Shown here one piece after another: positions 1 through 10,471 of a DNA stretch of 64,000 nucleotides (position 1 is its first letter; every line of letters begins with the position of its first letter). Source of the stretch: Chaenocephalus aceratus (taxonomy: Eukaryota > Chordata > Actinopteri > Perciformes > Channichthyidae). A model generated the notes under the pieces. That model was not told the origin of the DNA. It searched no databases and saw nothing but the letters and a program-made list of their open reading frames with translations. The stretch covers positions 16,354,178 to 16,418,177 of the forward strand of contig CM043797.1 in the NCBI GenBank assembly GCA_023974075.1. Direction: 5' to 3'. The position numbers and the translations under genes are program-made.

Positions 1-448
1 CATCCACACTAATGTGATTATTCCCATAATGTGAGCATTCGTCATAACTGTGTTGTATTTCAAAGGGCAACATATGGCAATATATCTATCATATGCCATT
101 GCAGTCAGACTGAAAATTGTACCTGCTGCATAGATGTGGATAAAGAAAGCTTGGACAACACAAGCCGAGTATTGCATTGTCCTGTTGTTTGTGAGTATGT
201 TCTTAATGACCAGAGGGAAGAAAGCTGTGGATCCTATGAGATCGCTGATAGAAAGGTTCAGCAATATTAGATACATGGGCTGATGCAGAGATTTGCTCAG
301 TACAATGGTAAGGATTAGAAGAAGGGTTGCAGAAAAGTATGATCATGTAGCTCAGAGTTGCAAAAAGAAATGCAGGAAAGACGTATTCAGAGGAGATATT
401 TAAGCGTTCTAGCACCAAAACATCGGATGTATTGTAGTGGATGTTCAT
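1..448 (-). pseudogene. Olfactory receptor, frameshifted and cut by window edge
   Basis: This is the N-terminal half of a fish odorant GPCR on the minus strand. The start codon is at 448 and the protein opens MNIHYNTS, with an N-glycosylation site, then TM1 ending in FCN. The frame breaks near 330. In the next frame the receptor continues with TLLLILTIVLSK, LHQPMYLILLNLSISDL (TM2), ACVVQAFFIHIYA (TM3) and the hallmark MAYDRYIAICCPLKY, running off the window at base 1. Related receptors here read FCNLT or FCNLL at the break, so loss of about 5 bases (or gain of one) explains it. Its motifs resemble the intact OR at 12.7-13.7 kb, which suggests a tandem duplicate. It could be a working gene only if the break is an assembly error. 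Confidence 0.88.
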
Positions 449-1134
449 TTTGATGCTCTCCCCTGCCTAGAAAATGAAAAAGCCTTCATTGTTAATAATG
501 TCATTATTGTTAGTAGCATAACAACTATGTACACATTAATGATTTAGCCCAAACATGTGAGAATGAATAAGAAATGCATACAGCGATAATGTTGTAAAAG
601 TCATATTTTAGCAAATTCAATAACTTACCAAATTATATGTCCACGCAACTTCACTCCTCTATGGGCTCAGATACATTTAGTTAATCATGACACATTACCA
701 AATACTGTGCATGAATAACAAGTTATAGTGATTTGGATTCACAGCTTTGCACCAACATTTTAGAACCAAAATAGACAGAGAGGAGACAAACCAAACATTC
801 ATTCAGTCTCTGAACAAATAAGAAACATGTAGTGAGCACAATATAGTAGCAGTGACCAACTGGTAACATCTTCAGAAGGATTAGCATCTTTATAGGAGTG
901 ATTTTCTTCTGAACAGAAGACAGTTCCCTGGAGTATGATTCACCATAAATGTATTGTTGCATTGTTATGGCAATGACTTAAGGACTGGCTCACATGGGGC
1001 TTTGTAAGAATAATAAATGTATTTGTTGATGAACCACCATCCACACATTAACATAAACTAAATAAAAAGTGTTTACAGAAGAACTTTCTGTTAAAAAAAA
1101 AAACAATAATTTAATTGGAAGTTCTTTGAATACT
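449..1134. other. Intergenic, upstream of OR pseudogene
   Basis: AT-rich sequence upstream of the minus-strand OR fragment. Only short chance open frames are present. An A-run sits near 1094-1104. I see no gene, RNA or clear repeat boundary until the TTAA at 1135. Confidence 0.6.
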
Positions 1135-1785
1135 TTAAAGAGCCTGTGACAGCATCCCAACAACTGTTGTGCAATGAAATATTGGGCTACTAGTAATCTC
1201 GAACCGTCAGTTTAAAAAAGAAAAAGCGATACCGTTCCGTTAAATATTAATAATTTCGAACATCGCGGGGAAATTCCTTCGACTCATTTTGAAGTTTTGG
1301 GGGAAGCCGGAAGTGACGTCAATGCGGGAACGCTTCGAGAGCCAAACACGGACAAAGTGTGTTGTCATGCGTAGAAATGGTGAATTACTGAGATTAGGCA
1401 CGTTAATAACGTTTTAATGAAGTTGACTACAGTATATTCATATTGTCAGTGCTTTCATGTCAATTCGGCGACATAAACATAAATGATCGTGGTGAAGATG
1501 ATGATTACATTAGGATTAAAAATCGGGAGTGAGAGCTGCTGAATTTCACTGCGGTCAAGCCAGCCTCCACTTGGGAAAACACAGTCAAGCCAGCCCGCAC
1601 GTGATATTGGGGTGCGCGAATATTAGAAGCATTACGGTAAAATCCCAGCGTTTACTCGGTCAATAACAAAAGCACCTATAAAAACAAACCAAACATATTA
1701 AATTAAGAAATATGTACTATATAATGTGATCAATAATTATTTAAAACAAACTACGTATAACTACCACGAGAAAATGTAAAATGTA

Positions 1786-3337
1786 AGGAGTTTCAAAATA
1801 AAAGTCCTTTGAAATCTCATATTGAAATCTCATATATGAGCTATCAGCCCTGTGTTTAGATAAGAATAAAACGATATCTCTCCCTGATGCAAGACTCATC
1901 TCACTGCAGGGTGATAGAAGGACACCCCATCTACTCACCCAGAAAGAATCAGGGGACATTCTGATGTGGAGTTTCAAAATAAAAGACCTTTGAAATCCCA
2001 TATATAGAGCTATCAGCCCTGTGTTTATATAAGAATAAAACGAAATCTCTCCTGATGCAGACTCGCTCACTGCATGGTGATAGAAGGACACTCCATCTAC
2101 TCACCCAGAAAAAAATCAGGACATTCTGATGTGGAGTTTTCAAAATAAAATACCTTTGAAATCCATATATGAGCTATCATCCCTGTGTTTAGATAAGATA
2201 AAACAAAATCTCTCCCTGATGCAAGACTCATCTCACTGCAGGTTGATAGAAGGACAGCCATCTACTCACCCAGAAAAAATCAGGACATTCTGATGTGGAG
2301 GTTTCAAAATAAAAGACCTTTGAAATCCCATATAGGAGCTATCAGCCCTGTGTTTAGATACGAATAAAACAAAATCTCCTCCCTGATGCAAAGACTCATC
2401 TCACTGCAGGGTGATAGAAGGACAGCCCATCTACTCACCCAGAAAAAATCAGGACATTCTGATGTGGAGTTTCAAAATAAAAGACCTTTGAAATCCCATA
2501 TATGAGCTATCATCCCTGTGTTTTAGATAAGAATAAAACGAAATCTCTCCCTGATGCAACACTCATCTCACTGCAGGGTGATAGAAGGACAGCCCATCTA
2601 CTCACCCAGAAAAAATCAGGACATTCTGATGTGGAGTTTCAAAATAAAAGACCTTTGAAATCCCATATATGAGCTATCAGCCCTGTGTTTAGATAAGAAT
2701 AAAATGAAATCTCTCCCTGATCCAAGACTCATCTCACTGCAGGGTGATAGAAGGACACCCCATCTACTCACCCAGAAAAAATCAGGACATTCTGATGTGG
2801 AGTTTCAAAATAAAAGACCTTTGAAATCCCATATGAGCTATCAGCCCTGTGTTTAGATAAGAATAAAACGAAATCTCTCCCTGATGCAAGACTCATCTCA
2901 CTGCAGGGTGATAGAAGGACACCCCATCTACTCACCCAGAAAAAATCAGGACATTCTGATGTGGAGTTTCAAAATAAAAGACCTTTGAAATCCCATATAT
3001 GAGCTATCAGCCCTGTGTTTAGATAAGAATAAAACGAAATCTCTCCCTGATGCAAGACGCATCTCACTGCAGGGTGATAGAAGGACACCCCATCTACTCA
3101 CCCAGAAAAAATCAGGACATTCTGATGTGGAGTTTCAAAATAAAAGACCTTTGAAATCCCATATATGAGCTATCAGCCCTGTGTTTAGATAAGAATAAAA
3201 CAAAATCTCTCCCTGATGCAAGACTCATCTCACTGCAGGGTGATAGAAGGACATCCCATCTACTCACCCAGAAAAAATCAGGACATTCTGATGTGGAGTT
3301 TCAAAATAAAAGACTTTTGAAATCCCATATATCAGAA
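1786..3337. repeat. Tandem array, about 166-bp unit, nine-plus copies
   Basis: The motif GATGTGGAG recurs at 1963, 2128, 2292, 2461, 2628, 2794, 2958, 3123 and 3290, giving a period of 164-169 bp. Each unit carries AAAGACCTTTGAAATC, GAGCTATCAGCCCTGTG, CTCACTGCAGGGTGATAG and the near-palindrome ATCAGGACATTCTGAT. Middle copies are nearly identical while the first ones carry small indels, which fits homogenisation by unequal exchange. There are no spacers of different sequence between units. Open frames seen across the first copies are by-products of the repeat. The last copy breaks off at about 3337, directly next to the left inverted arm. Confidence 0.95.
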
Positions 3338-3340
3338 TGT

Positions 3341-4123
3341 CCTGATCTCACCAGAATGCGTGACTCCACCACGACTCCTTAACACCACAATGCGTGGTGG
3401 AGTCACGAACTTTGTTACATTTGCGTGTCGGCACCACGCAAACCACCCCAATGTAAAGTGAATGAGGCTCCTTTGTCGTGGTGCACACACAAATTTCTAC
3501 AACGTCCCGCAGTGAGCTTTTATTCTATACAACGTTTTTATCTACTTTATAGCGTGTAGTAACTCACGGGAGCCTTCTTTTATTTTATTTGTATTCATAA
3601 TTATTTGTATTTTTCGTCAGAATGTAAAAATTACATTAGTTACGAATTTGTGTTCTCAAAAAACAGTGCATTGTGTGTAATGCAACTGTTAATTTTATTA
3701 AATTAGTTTGTTTTTAAGGAAGGCCGGAGCTTCAGGTGTGTCAAATAGATTGTTCCCTTTAGTTAACGTTATTTAAAAGATAATGATCATGTCTTGTATT
3801 ACGAGCGTCCATTCCCATTGGATAACGGAGAATTTTACACCCGGAAGTAAGTAGCTTATTCTCCTTACTGTCGATTGATTTTACAGTGATATCTGCACTA
3901 CTCATCGACTAAAAAACACCAAATTGTCCTTGTTGATTACACAACATTGATTGGTTTGAATTGTGTGCAATGCTTTTGTATTTCCCCCCTTCGATTTGGA
4001 GAAACAAATTTTTTTCGGAGTTTTTGGACGGCAGAAGACACTATACTACCCAGAATCCTCAGCTATCATTTGGGACTACACCATGAACCCCGTGATCAGC
4101 CCTCAAGCTCTTTGATTGGTTGA
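3341..4123 (+). repeat. Left arm of a ~790-bp inverted repeat
   Basis: This arm starts CCTGATCTCACCAGAATGCG and is repeated in reverse complement, at high identity, at 7661-8464. Its outer end contains a smaller inverted repeat, CGTGACTCCACCACG against CGTGGTGGAGTCACG. The arms stay alignable to GATTGGTTG near 4120 and then diverge. Long terminal inverted repeats of this size occur in several DNA transposon superfamilies. No coding capacity is visible in the arm, so the family is not assigned. Confidence 0.88.
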
Positions 4124-4639
4124 CCTCCAACTGCATTCCATATGAAAAAAAAACGTTTCGTAAAAGAGAAAATCATACTTTATTCAGCAGTGCTTGCTTT
4201 ACTCTTTGATAGTCATCACATGAATGCATTGTAATAAATGGTTTGGCTGCATTAAATATTACACATCTGTCTTAGTTCTTTATTTATCTACAGAGATCGG
4301 GCATCAGAATAGACCGGAAACTATTCTTTTACCGTTCTGTTTTAATTTCACAATAAAGTTAGTAGTAATATTTTGTTTTGATATTATTGTTTTTTATTAA
4401 CTACTAAGACGACTGGGTCATGTTAAGACCATCTTTTTTTGGTTGCTATGGGTTTTTTCCATCGCTTTTGTGTTACAAATATCAAAACAATAACAAAAAT
4501 AATATTTGTCGTAACTAAACCGGAAACAGCAGTATATTTTATTTTGTTAACACTGTAAACTTGACAGCCTTTTAACCTATGCTTTTAACCCAAACCACCT
4601 ACTGGTTAAAGCACGTTTATTACACGTTTAGAGTAATTG

Positions 4640-6514
4640 CAGCGCCATATAGATAGAAGAGTTTACGACAACGGAAGTCCAAAAAACGGTTAATCGTCAC
4701 GTGGTTCATGTAGACGAGGATCGTTCCCCGGAAGTTCATGGCGGGCAATGTGAATGCATTGATAACAGGAGATAGAACTACGATTTTTGGTAATTATTAG
4801 TGAATAAAGGTTTTGATTTGCAATATTTATACAACAAATCGATATGTGTATGTATTTACATCAATACATTTTAAAAAATAAAATCGAATTTGCTAATATT
4901 AAGTGATAATATTAGGATTAGTGTGAACAACTAGTTTACATGTTAGGCTAGTGCCTTGGTTAAAGAGCCTGTTGCTGTTTATTTATAGCTTTGAATTCTT
5001 TCAAACCAATATTATCTTCTTAAACTTGTATGGTAGTCAGGAGCATCACTTTCTATGTTTATTGATACATTTAGAGGGAGGGGATCTAAAGTAATGCTTT
5101 AAAATTCAGATTGGATTCATTTCTACCATTTTCTTAAATTCATGGTAGTTTCAGTAATTCCCTGGTAATTGAGGACACAAGTTATCTAAATGACTAATGT
5201 CATCTTTATGGCTTTCAGAAAGGACAGGAGACCGACAGGTGACTATCAAAGGACTAGCAGCAGCAGCAGGACTAGCAGCATATGATGATGATGATGATGA
5301 TGTTAAATGTGTTGTTTTAGGAACATCCATTGCAAATACATGGAATTCAATAAACATTGAATAGCATATCATGCAGTTTGTCTGTGCCTTTTCCTCCGTG
5401 TTGTCCTGATTTGCTGTGCTGCCTCCTAGTCGCCACCATGGTTTGCTGTGCTGCCTGGGGATGCTCAAATCGCTCAGAGAAAGGAGTACGAATGTACGCT
5501 TCCCCACTGACACAGAGCGGAGGAAAAAATGGCTGGCTCAAGTCAGCAGGAGCAATTTCACGACCAACAGCAACAAAATATGTGATGTAATTATATACAA
5601 ACACTGCATTTGCACTTTTTCACAAAACGAAAACCACACCATTGGGAAAGCTTAATGTTTGTTTAATACAAAAAACAGGGAAAGGCTTGAAAAACACTGA
5701 GAGTTGAGACTCAGGGTGCAGGGTGAGGGTCTCAGTGCAGGTATTCAGGCTCCATTGAACCCCCCTCTGGTTCTTGTGCTGAAAGAGGGAGTAACAGACA
5801 GGAGAAAGGGTTATACACACACAGCACACCTATTGGATGGAAATGCCTTGGGGAGATAAGGTGTTTACTTATATAAAACAGTAGTATTAAACTTACCTTG
5901 TGTTTTCACTCTCACTTAAGTCCCTCTCCCTTTGCCATCAATCCAAAATCAGCTGAGCTGCAACATTATACAGACAGGTGATAATCAACAGAATCACAAG
6001 GACACAATATGGCTCTGCTAAAAACACTCACTCTTACACGCACCAAAGTTATATTTATCTAATATTTAACTCCCTCCACCCCGCATACAATCCCGTTTAG
6101 AAGCCCCTCTTCTCTAATTCAACATGTTGGACGAAATGACATTAAGAGAACGGAATTTACAATTAAAAGGCTGTTCAACGTGTGTTGCTAATTTGCTTCA
6201 GTATGCTAGCTTAATCTGTTATCTGTAACGTTCCCTAAATCTACTAATTTAGGGATAATCCACTGACATCCTTTAATACACATGTTCATTTGAATCAGAT
6301 GTACTGATAATATCCGCAATATAAATCTTTAAACTTCTTCTTACCTTTAAAAGTCCGTCACGAACGGTGTATTATGCTGCAACTCCACAGCTCTGCCAGC
6401 CTTGGCGCTAACTTCCGGGGAACGATTGAGAGGCTCCACGATCCGCCATTGCTGTAAAAAAGTGGTCCATTGGAGTGAACGGAGATGTCGTAACTCTTCT
6501 ATTAAATGGCTCTG
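4640..6514 (+). mobile_element. 1.9-kb THAP-exon transposon, P-element-like, defective
   Basis: The ends are inverted: the left starts CAGCGCCATATAGATAGAAG, and the right, read inward on the minus strand, starts CAGAGCCATTTAATAGAAG. Both continue with similar ...AGTT-ACGACA, and GATCGTTCCCCGGAAGTT occurs inside each end. AGTAATTG lies immediately outside on both sides (4632-4639 and 6515-6522), a perfect 8-bp target duplication. The interior has one recognisable coding piece, a THAP-domain exon (5438-5586). An 8-bp duplication plus THAP fits the P superfamily, whose transposase starts with THAP and is related to vertebrate THAP9. The CAG...CTG ends would also fit hAT. The rest of a transposase is missing. 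Confidence 0.75.
5438..5586 (+). pseudogene. THAP zinc-finger exon with one-base deletion
   Basis: The ATG sits in a consensus Kozak context (GCCACCATGG). The first frame gives MVCCAAWGCSNRSEKGVRMY, matching the start of a THAP C2CH finger (Cys, then Cys-Ser-Asn-Arg). One base seems lost near 5496. The next frame continues RFPTDTERRKKWLAQVSRSN and ends NSNKICD, the expected third zinc-ligand Cys of the fold. GTAATT follows directly, a possible splice donor, so the final His ligand would lie in a missing downstream exon. THAP domains bind DNA and form the N-terminus of P-element, THAP9 and Kolobok transposases. A 15-bp direct repeat (TTTGCTGTGCTGCCT) occurs just before and just after the ATG. 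Confidence 0.8.
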
Positions 6515-6859
6515 AGTAATTGCAATGCAGGAAGATTGTGTTGCTTTTTAATGACTGTTTAAAATGCCTTTTTCTTAATGTCTTTCATTTTTTGTAACGC
6601 ACTTTTGAATGTGTTATATTTTATGAAAACATTCAAATATTAAGAGTACATACAAAATAGTGGGAAAGTAGAAGGTCAATTATATAAATATAGAATAGAA
6701 AATATCAAGAAGATACTCAAATGATATCTAGAATAAAACAGTTTAGTGCCTGATAGGAGGATGTGCTAATTAATAAGGCTTTATTTAAAGAAATGTGCAG
6801 AATACGACAGTGTAATGGTGGAAGTATACACACATTGATAGATGTCTTGTAATGCACTG

Positions 6860-6958
6860 TTGATGAACCTGTGACCCAAGTTTGTCATTCATTGCATAAC
6901 TACGCTATTGTGTATATGATATGTCAATAAACCTTAGAAAATCTTGAAATCTTGAAAG
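6860..6958 (+). repeat. 3' end of a non-LTR retrotransposon
   Basis: TGCACTGTTGATGAACCTGTGACC is followed by a short AT-rich run, AATAAA and the tandem tail AAATCTTGAAATCTTGAA. Diverged versions of the CTGTTGGAGGAGCCTGTGACC core recur at about 7530 and, inverted, at about 40700. A short repeated tail is usual for the L2/CR1 group. Confidence 0.55.
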
Positions 6959-7239
6959 GGATGTGCAAAATAGCAATTATATACAGTCTTTAATGAACTA
7001 TTAGAGAATAACGAGTAATGAATATGCTTTAAACGGATCTGCAGATAAATATTTAGTCTTCTCAAGCACCAACTATCAAATATCTCACCTGATTGTTGGC
7101 ACTTGACAATCACCTTCACTGAATTTCATTCAGGTGTAATTAAAGTCTGATTTAAGGGTTGTTTATATTTCACATCATTAATCCAAATCTGTAAAGTAAC
7201 TAAAATAAATGTAGTGGAGTAAAAATACCAGGTTAACCT

Positions 7240-7560
7240 TAAAGAAAGCCCTCAGGATTATAAAAGACCACCATCACCCCAGCCACAAACGGTTCTGTCT
7301 GCTGCAGTCTGGCAGGCGGTACCACAGCATTCGGACTAAAACCACCAGACACAGAGACAGCTTCATCCCACAGGCTATACGATTATTAAACACCTGAACT
7401 TAGAAATAACATTCATCTGGCTGCTACTTAGAAATTATTTATCTAATATATCATATTCCAATCACTTGTATATAGACTCTTATTGCACTATTTCACTATT
7501 TTTTCTGTGTATCTGTTTTATTGCGTAGCACTGTTGGAGGAGCCTGTGACCTAAGGGGGG
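7240..7560 (+). mobile_element. LINE ORF2 C-terminal remnant and 3'UTR
   Basis: A short frame reads roughly DHHHPSHKRFCLLQSGRRYH, then RDSFIPQAIRLLN and a stop. This is the terminal peptide typical of fish non-LTR retrotransposon ORF2 proteins (PSGRRYRSIR...FFPQAIRLLN). An AT-rich 3'UTR follows, ending in the same GTTGGAGGAGCCTGTGACC core seen in the other LINE ends of this window. The clade (L2, Rex or similar) cannot be fixed from this piece. It lies between the P-like element and the right inverted arm. Confidence 0.6.
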
Positions 7561-7660
7561 GAGGGGGTAGGACACGTTCGATTCCTGTTTTGAATAGTGT
7601 GCCGTCGATGGGTTTCATTCCATTTCAAAGTCCTTTTGGACGCTCTGTGTAAACGTCGCG

Positions 7661-8464
7661 CATCCAATCACAGAGGTTGAGGACTGATCACGGGGTTTGT
7701 CAAGCTAAGCACATGGTGTAGTCCCAAACGATAGCTGAGGATCTGGGTAGTGTAGTGTCTTCGGCCATCCTAAAACTCCGAAAAAATATTTGTTTCTCCG
7801 AATCGAAGGGGGAAAATACAAAAGCATTGCACACAATTCAAACCAATCAATGTTGTGTAATTAACAAGGACAATTTGGTGTTTTTTAGTCGATGAGTAGT
7901 GCAGATATCACTGTAAAATCAATCGACAGTAAGGAGAATAGGCTACTTACTTCCGGGTGTAAAATTCTCCGTTATCCAATGGGAATGGACGCTCGTAATA
8001 CAATACAGAGGACATGATCATTATCTTTTAAATAACGTTAACTGAAGGGAACAATCTATTTGACACAGCTGAAGCTCTGGCCTTCCTTAAAACTAACTAA
8101 TTTAATAAAAATCACAGTTGCATTACACACAATGCACTGTTTTTTGAGAACACAAATTCGTAACTAATGTAATTTTTACATTCTGACGAAAAATAAAAAT
8201 TATTATGAATACAAATAAAATAAAAGAAGCCTCCCGTGAGTTACTACAAGCTTATAGTAGATTTTAAAAACGTTGTATAGAATAAAAGCTCACTGCGGGC
8301 CGTTGTAGAAATGCGTGTGTGCACCACGACAAAGGAGCCTCATTCACTTTACATTGGGGTTGTTTGCGTGGTGCCGACACGCAAATGTAACAAAGTTCGT
8401 GACTCCACCACGCATTGTGGTGTTAAGGAGTCGTGGTGGAGTCACGCATTCTGGTGAGATCAGG
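7661..8464 (-). repeat. Right arm of the ~790-bp inverted repeat
   Basis: Reverse complement of 3341-4123 with scattered substitutions and a small extra stretch near 7690-7705. It ends GGTGAGATCAGG. The 3.5 kb between the arms holds the THAP-exon element and LINE fragments. Without the 1.9-kb insertion the spacer would be about 1.65 kb. A 143-codon open frame starting at 8315 overlaps the arm's end but shows no protein-like features. Confidence 0.88.
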
Positions 8465-8506
8465 TTGGTCTTAGACGTGAACGCGCTCTCAGCTGGAGAG
8501 AGAAAC

Positions 8507-8592
8507 CCTGGCTTGATTTACCGAGTTGACCGCGTCGTAGGACCGCTTAGCGAGATCTCGTTTGTTAGTTTGTTGTTGTTAGTTAGTTTGTT
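8507..8592 (-). repeat. Diverged piece of the fold-back repeat family, split by hAT
   Basis: The stretch CTGGCTTGA...GCGTCGTAG...TTAGCGAGA...ACTCAAAC matches, with divergence, the ends of the fold-back at 18.4-20.9 kb (there CGTCGTAGTACAGTTTAGCG and CTAACTCAAACATATCCAGG). The match resumes after the hAT-like insertion at about 10060-10096 (ATATCCAGG...CTTCGTAGTACAGGG). The hAT-like element therefore landed inside an older copy of that family. Confidence 0.6.
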
Positions 8593-9059
8593 ACTCAAAC
8601 CAGGGGCGGACTGGGGGGAAAAAGTGGCCCGGGGATTAATTGACAGACAGGCCCACTTAATGCGCGGCATGTATCGGCCGGCCGGCGACGAAAGTATGTA
8701 CAAAAAACCCTATGCATTTTGTTATTTTGGACAATTATTCATATAGTAATCACATTACCTGAGCCCTTGAGTTGCCTAGAGCAAAATAGTTACAGCATAT
8801 ATTTAGTGATTTTAATGTTAACAGATCATTGATGCAATAACATTTGACCCAATTTGCCTGACTTGACACATGGAATAAAACATGGGCGTAGGAAGCATCC
8901 TCAATGTGGGTGAGACAATTTAACAGGGGGTGTGGGCAGGTGGTGGACCTCACCTCCTCTAGGGGGGTCCGGGGGCAAGGTTCCCCGGGAAGATTTTTTT
9001 TTTAAATGTTGAAGTTAAATGCATCAATCTGGTCCATTTTGAGAGCAAAATTAAATCTA

Positions 9060-9416
9060 AATCTATGGCAGTCAGTAGGGGCTTGGACTGTGAGCCGTAG
9101 GGTCGCCGGTTCAAGTCCCCGACCAGACCTATTTGGAGTGTGGACTTCTACTTGGAGAGTTCCCAGTTCACCTCCTGCCGTGGTGCCCTGAGCAAGGCAC
9201 CAGACATCCCCCTTCCCCCTGACTCCCACTAGACTCCTACTAGGATGGGTTAAAAGCAGAGAACACATGTCACTGTGTGTGCTGTGCATGTGAGGCCATT
9301 AATGAGGGTTTCATCCCTCCCAATTCTTCTTCTTCTTCTTCTTCTTCTTCTTCTTCTTCTCTTCTTCTTCTTTTCTTCTTCTTCTCTTCTTCTTCTTCTT
9401 CTTCTTCTTCTTCTTC
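9060..9416 (+). mobile_element. tRNA-derived SINE with (TTC)n tail
   Basis: An A-box-like TGGCAGTCAGTAGGG (9066) and a B-box GGTTCAAGTCC (9108-9118) mark an RNA polymerase III promoter derived from a tRNA. The body continues with GAGCAAGGCACC, then GAGAACACATGTCACTGTGTG and TGAGGGTTTCAT, features I associate with fish SINEs. It ends in an interrupted (TTC)n run from about 9327 to 9416. It lies inside the hAT-like element, so it is the younger insertion. A lysine-rich open frame on the other strand here is only the translated (GAA)n run. Confidence 0.8.
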
Positions 9417-9679
9417 AACACCCATATAACACAGAACTGTAAACAGATTAACTTTTTTCTTTCAACATTATTTGAACAGCAAGTGGAGGCAAAAGTGACT
9501 GCACCCAAAACAATAAACCTGCTAGCTAACTAGCCTAAACTCAGCAACAGAATGTGGGCAACACGCTTTTCAAACGTTCTCCTTTTGCGCTGTGATGATT
9601 CGGCTGTACCTTTAGTAATGAATATTAAATGTTGTGAGGAAATCTTTCCACCAATAATTCCAATAAAAATGTATTCACT

Positions 9680-9812
9680 TCAGGTTTACGAAAGTAACTG
9701 TAATCAGATTACTCGTTTTTCAAATGTAACGCGAGCTGAATTACAGTTACTTGATTTTGTATTCTGATTACGTAACACCGTTGCATGTATTCCGTTTACA
9801 ACCCAACCCTGG
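9680..9812. repeat. Fish MITE-like fragment inside the hAT-like element
   Basis: The sequence AAGTAACTGTAATCAGATTACTCG, ...AATGTAACGCG... and TTACGTAACACCGTTGCATGT ends in CAACCCTGG. I recall this pattern (GTAACGCGTTAC, then CCAACCCTG) from dispersed fish repeats. Only one end is clear. Confidence 0.4.
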
Positions 9813-10318
9813 CCACACCCCACTGGGCTGGGCTGGGCCGGAACACTTACAATGTGGGCCGGTAGGATTTAGGTAAGCAAAAAAAAAAGGGAGTGGCCGG
9901 AACACTTACAAATGTGGGCCGGTAGGATTCAGGCATAAATTCAGATATAAACTTTTTTTTTTTTTTTTTTTTTTTTTTGGCCCTCCGGCCCACACACAGC
10001 ACCGGCCCACCGGGGAAACTCCCGGTATTCCCAATGGCCAGTCCGCCCCTGACTCAAACATATCCAGGGTCTGTTGAACTGGCTTCGTAGTACAGGGCAC
10101 AGGTGGCTAGCAGCGCTAAGGTCAAAGACACAGACATTATACATTATATTTGTATTTTACCAGGATGCAGTGACACAAATATTTACATATTTACATTTAC
10201 TATCTACAGCACCCGCCTCCCCTGACATCCCCCACTCCCCCCGTTGACAATTTACTAGCGGTACCGAAGAGGGCCGGTCGAGAGTCCCGGGATGATTTTA
10301 GTCCCAGTCCACCACTGG

Positions 10319-10471
10319 CTACATGACCGTATTATCGCCCATATTGACGCACCTAATTCCTAAACTTCTAACAGATACAACATAAACCGATCCTTCAGCC
10401 TCATATGAGCTTTCAGACATGTTCAAAATTAAACTGTCATCGCTGTCTGAGCTTGCTGCTGTGTGCGCCAT
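10319..10471 (-). other. Short acidic ORF, possible transposon first exon
   Basis: A 50-codon frame starts MAHTAASSDSDDSLILNMSE and ends GDNTVM. The Ser/Asp/Glu-rich start, the upstream GTGACGTCA and the position just inside the right end of the TTAA element suggest the first exon of the lost parent transposon's protein. ATTAGGTGCGT inside it could be a splice donor. I do not recognise the protein. It may be a chance frame. Confidence 0.3.

Larger units (their letters stand above)
8601..10051. mobile_element. hAT-like non-autonomous element, 1.45 kb, with 8-bp TSD
   Basis: The ends are perfect 14-bp inverted repeats, CAGGGGCGGACTGG at 8601-8614 and CCAGTCCGCCCCTG at 10038-10051. ACTCAAAC flanks both sides (8593-8600 and 10052-10059). 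CAGGG ends with an 8-bp duplication are typical of hAT. No transposase is present. Inside are a SINE (9060-9416), a stretch resembling another common fish repeat ending near 9812, a direct repeat GGCCGGAACACTTACAA-TG (about 9836 and 9896) and a long T-run at 9952-9978. Confidence 0.9.

Noticed and set aside
1741..2143. Two minus-strand ORFs of 116 and 64 codons
   Set aside because: Both are translations of the tandem repeat, with the same peptides repeating. No domain or signal.
1786..3337. CRISPR-like regular repeats
   Set aside because: Units are contiguous 166-bp copies with no unique spacers, and the DNA is from a vertebrate. It is a tandem satellite.
8315..8746. 143-codon plus-strand ORF
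   Set aside because: It spans the end of the inverted arm, the fold-back relic and the hAT-like end, so it is a chance frame across three repeats.
9066..9140. A tRNA gene
   Set aside because: A and B boxes are present, but the sequence does not fold as a full tRNA and runs into SINE body and a (TTC)n tail.
9311..9508. Lysine-rich minus-strand ORF
   Set aside because: It is the translated (GAA)n strand of the SINE tail.
10304..10317. CCAGTCCACCACTG as the end of a further hAT-like element
   Set aside because: It resembles a known type of hAT-like end, but no partner end or 8-bp duplication could be found in the window.
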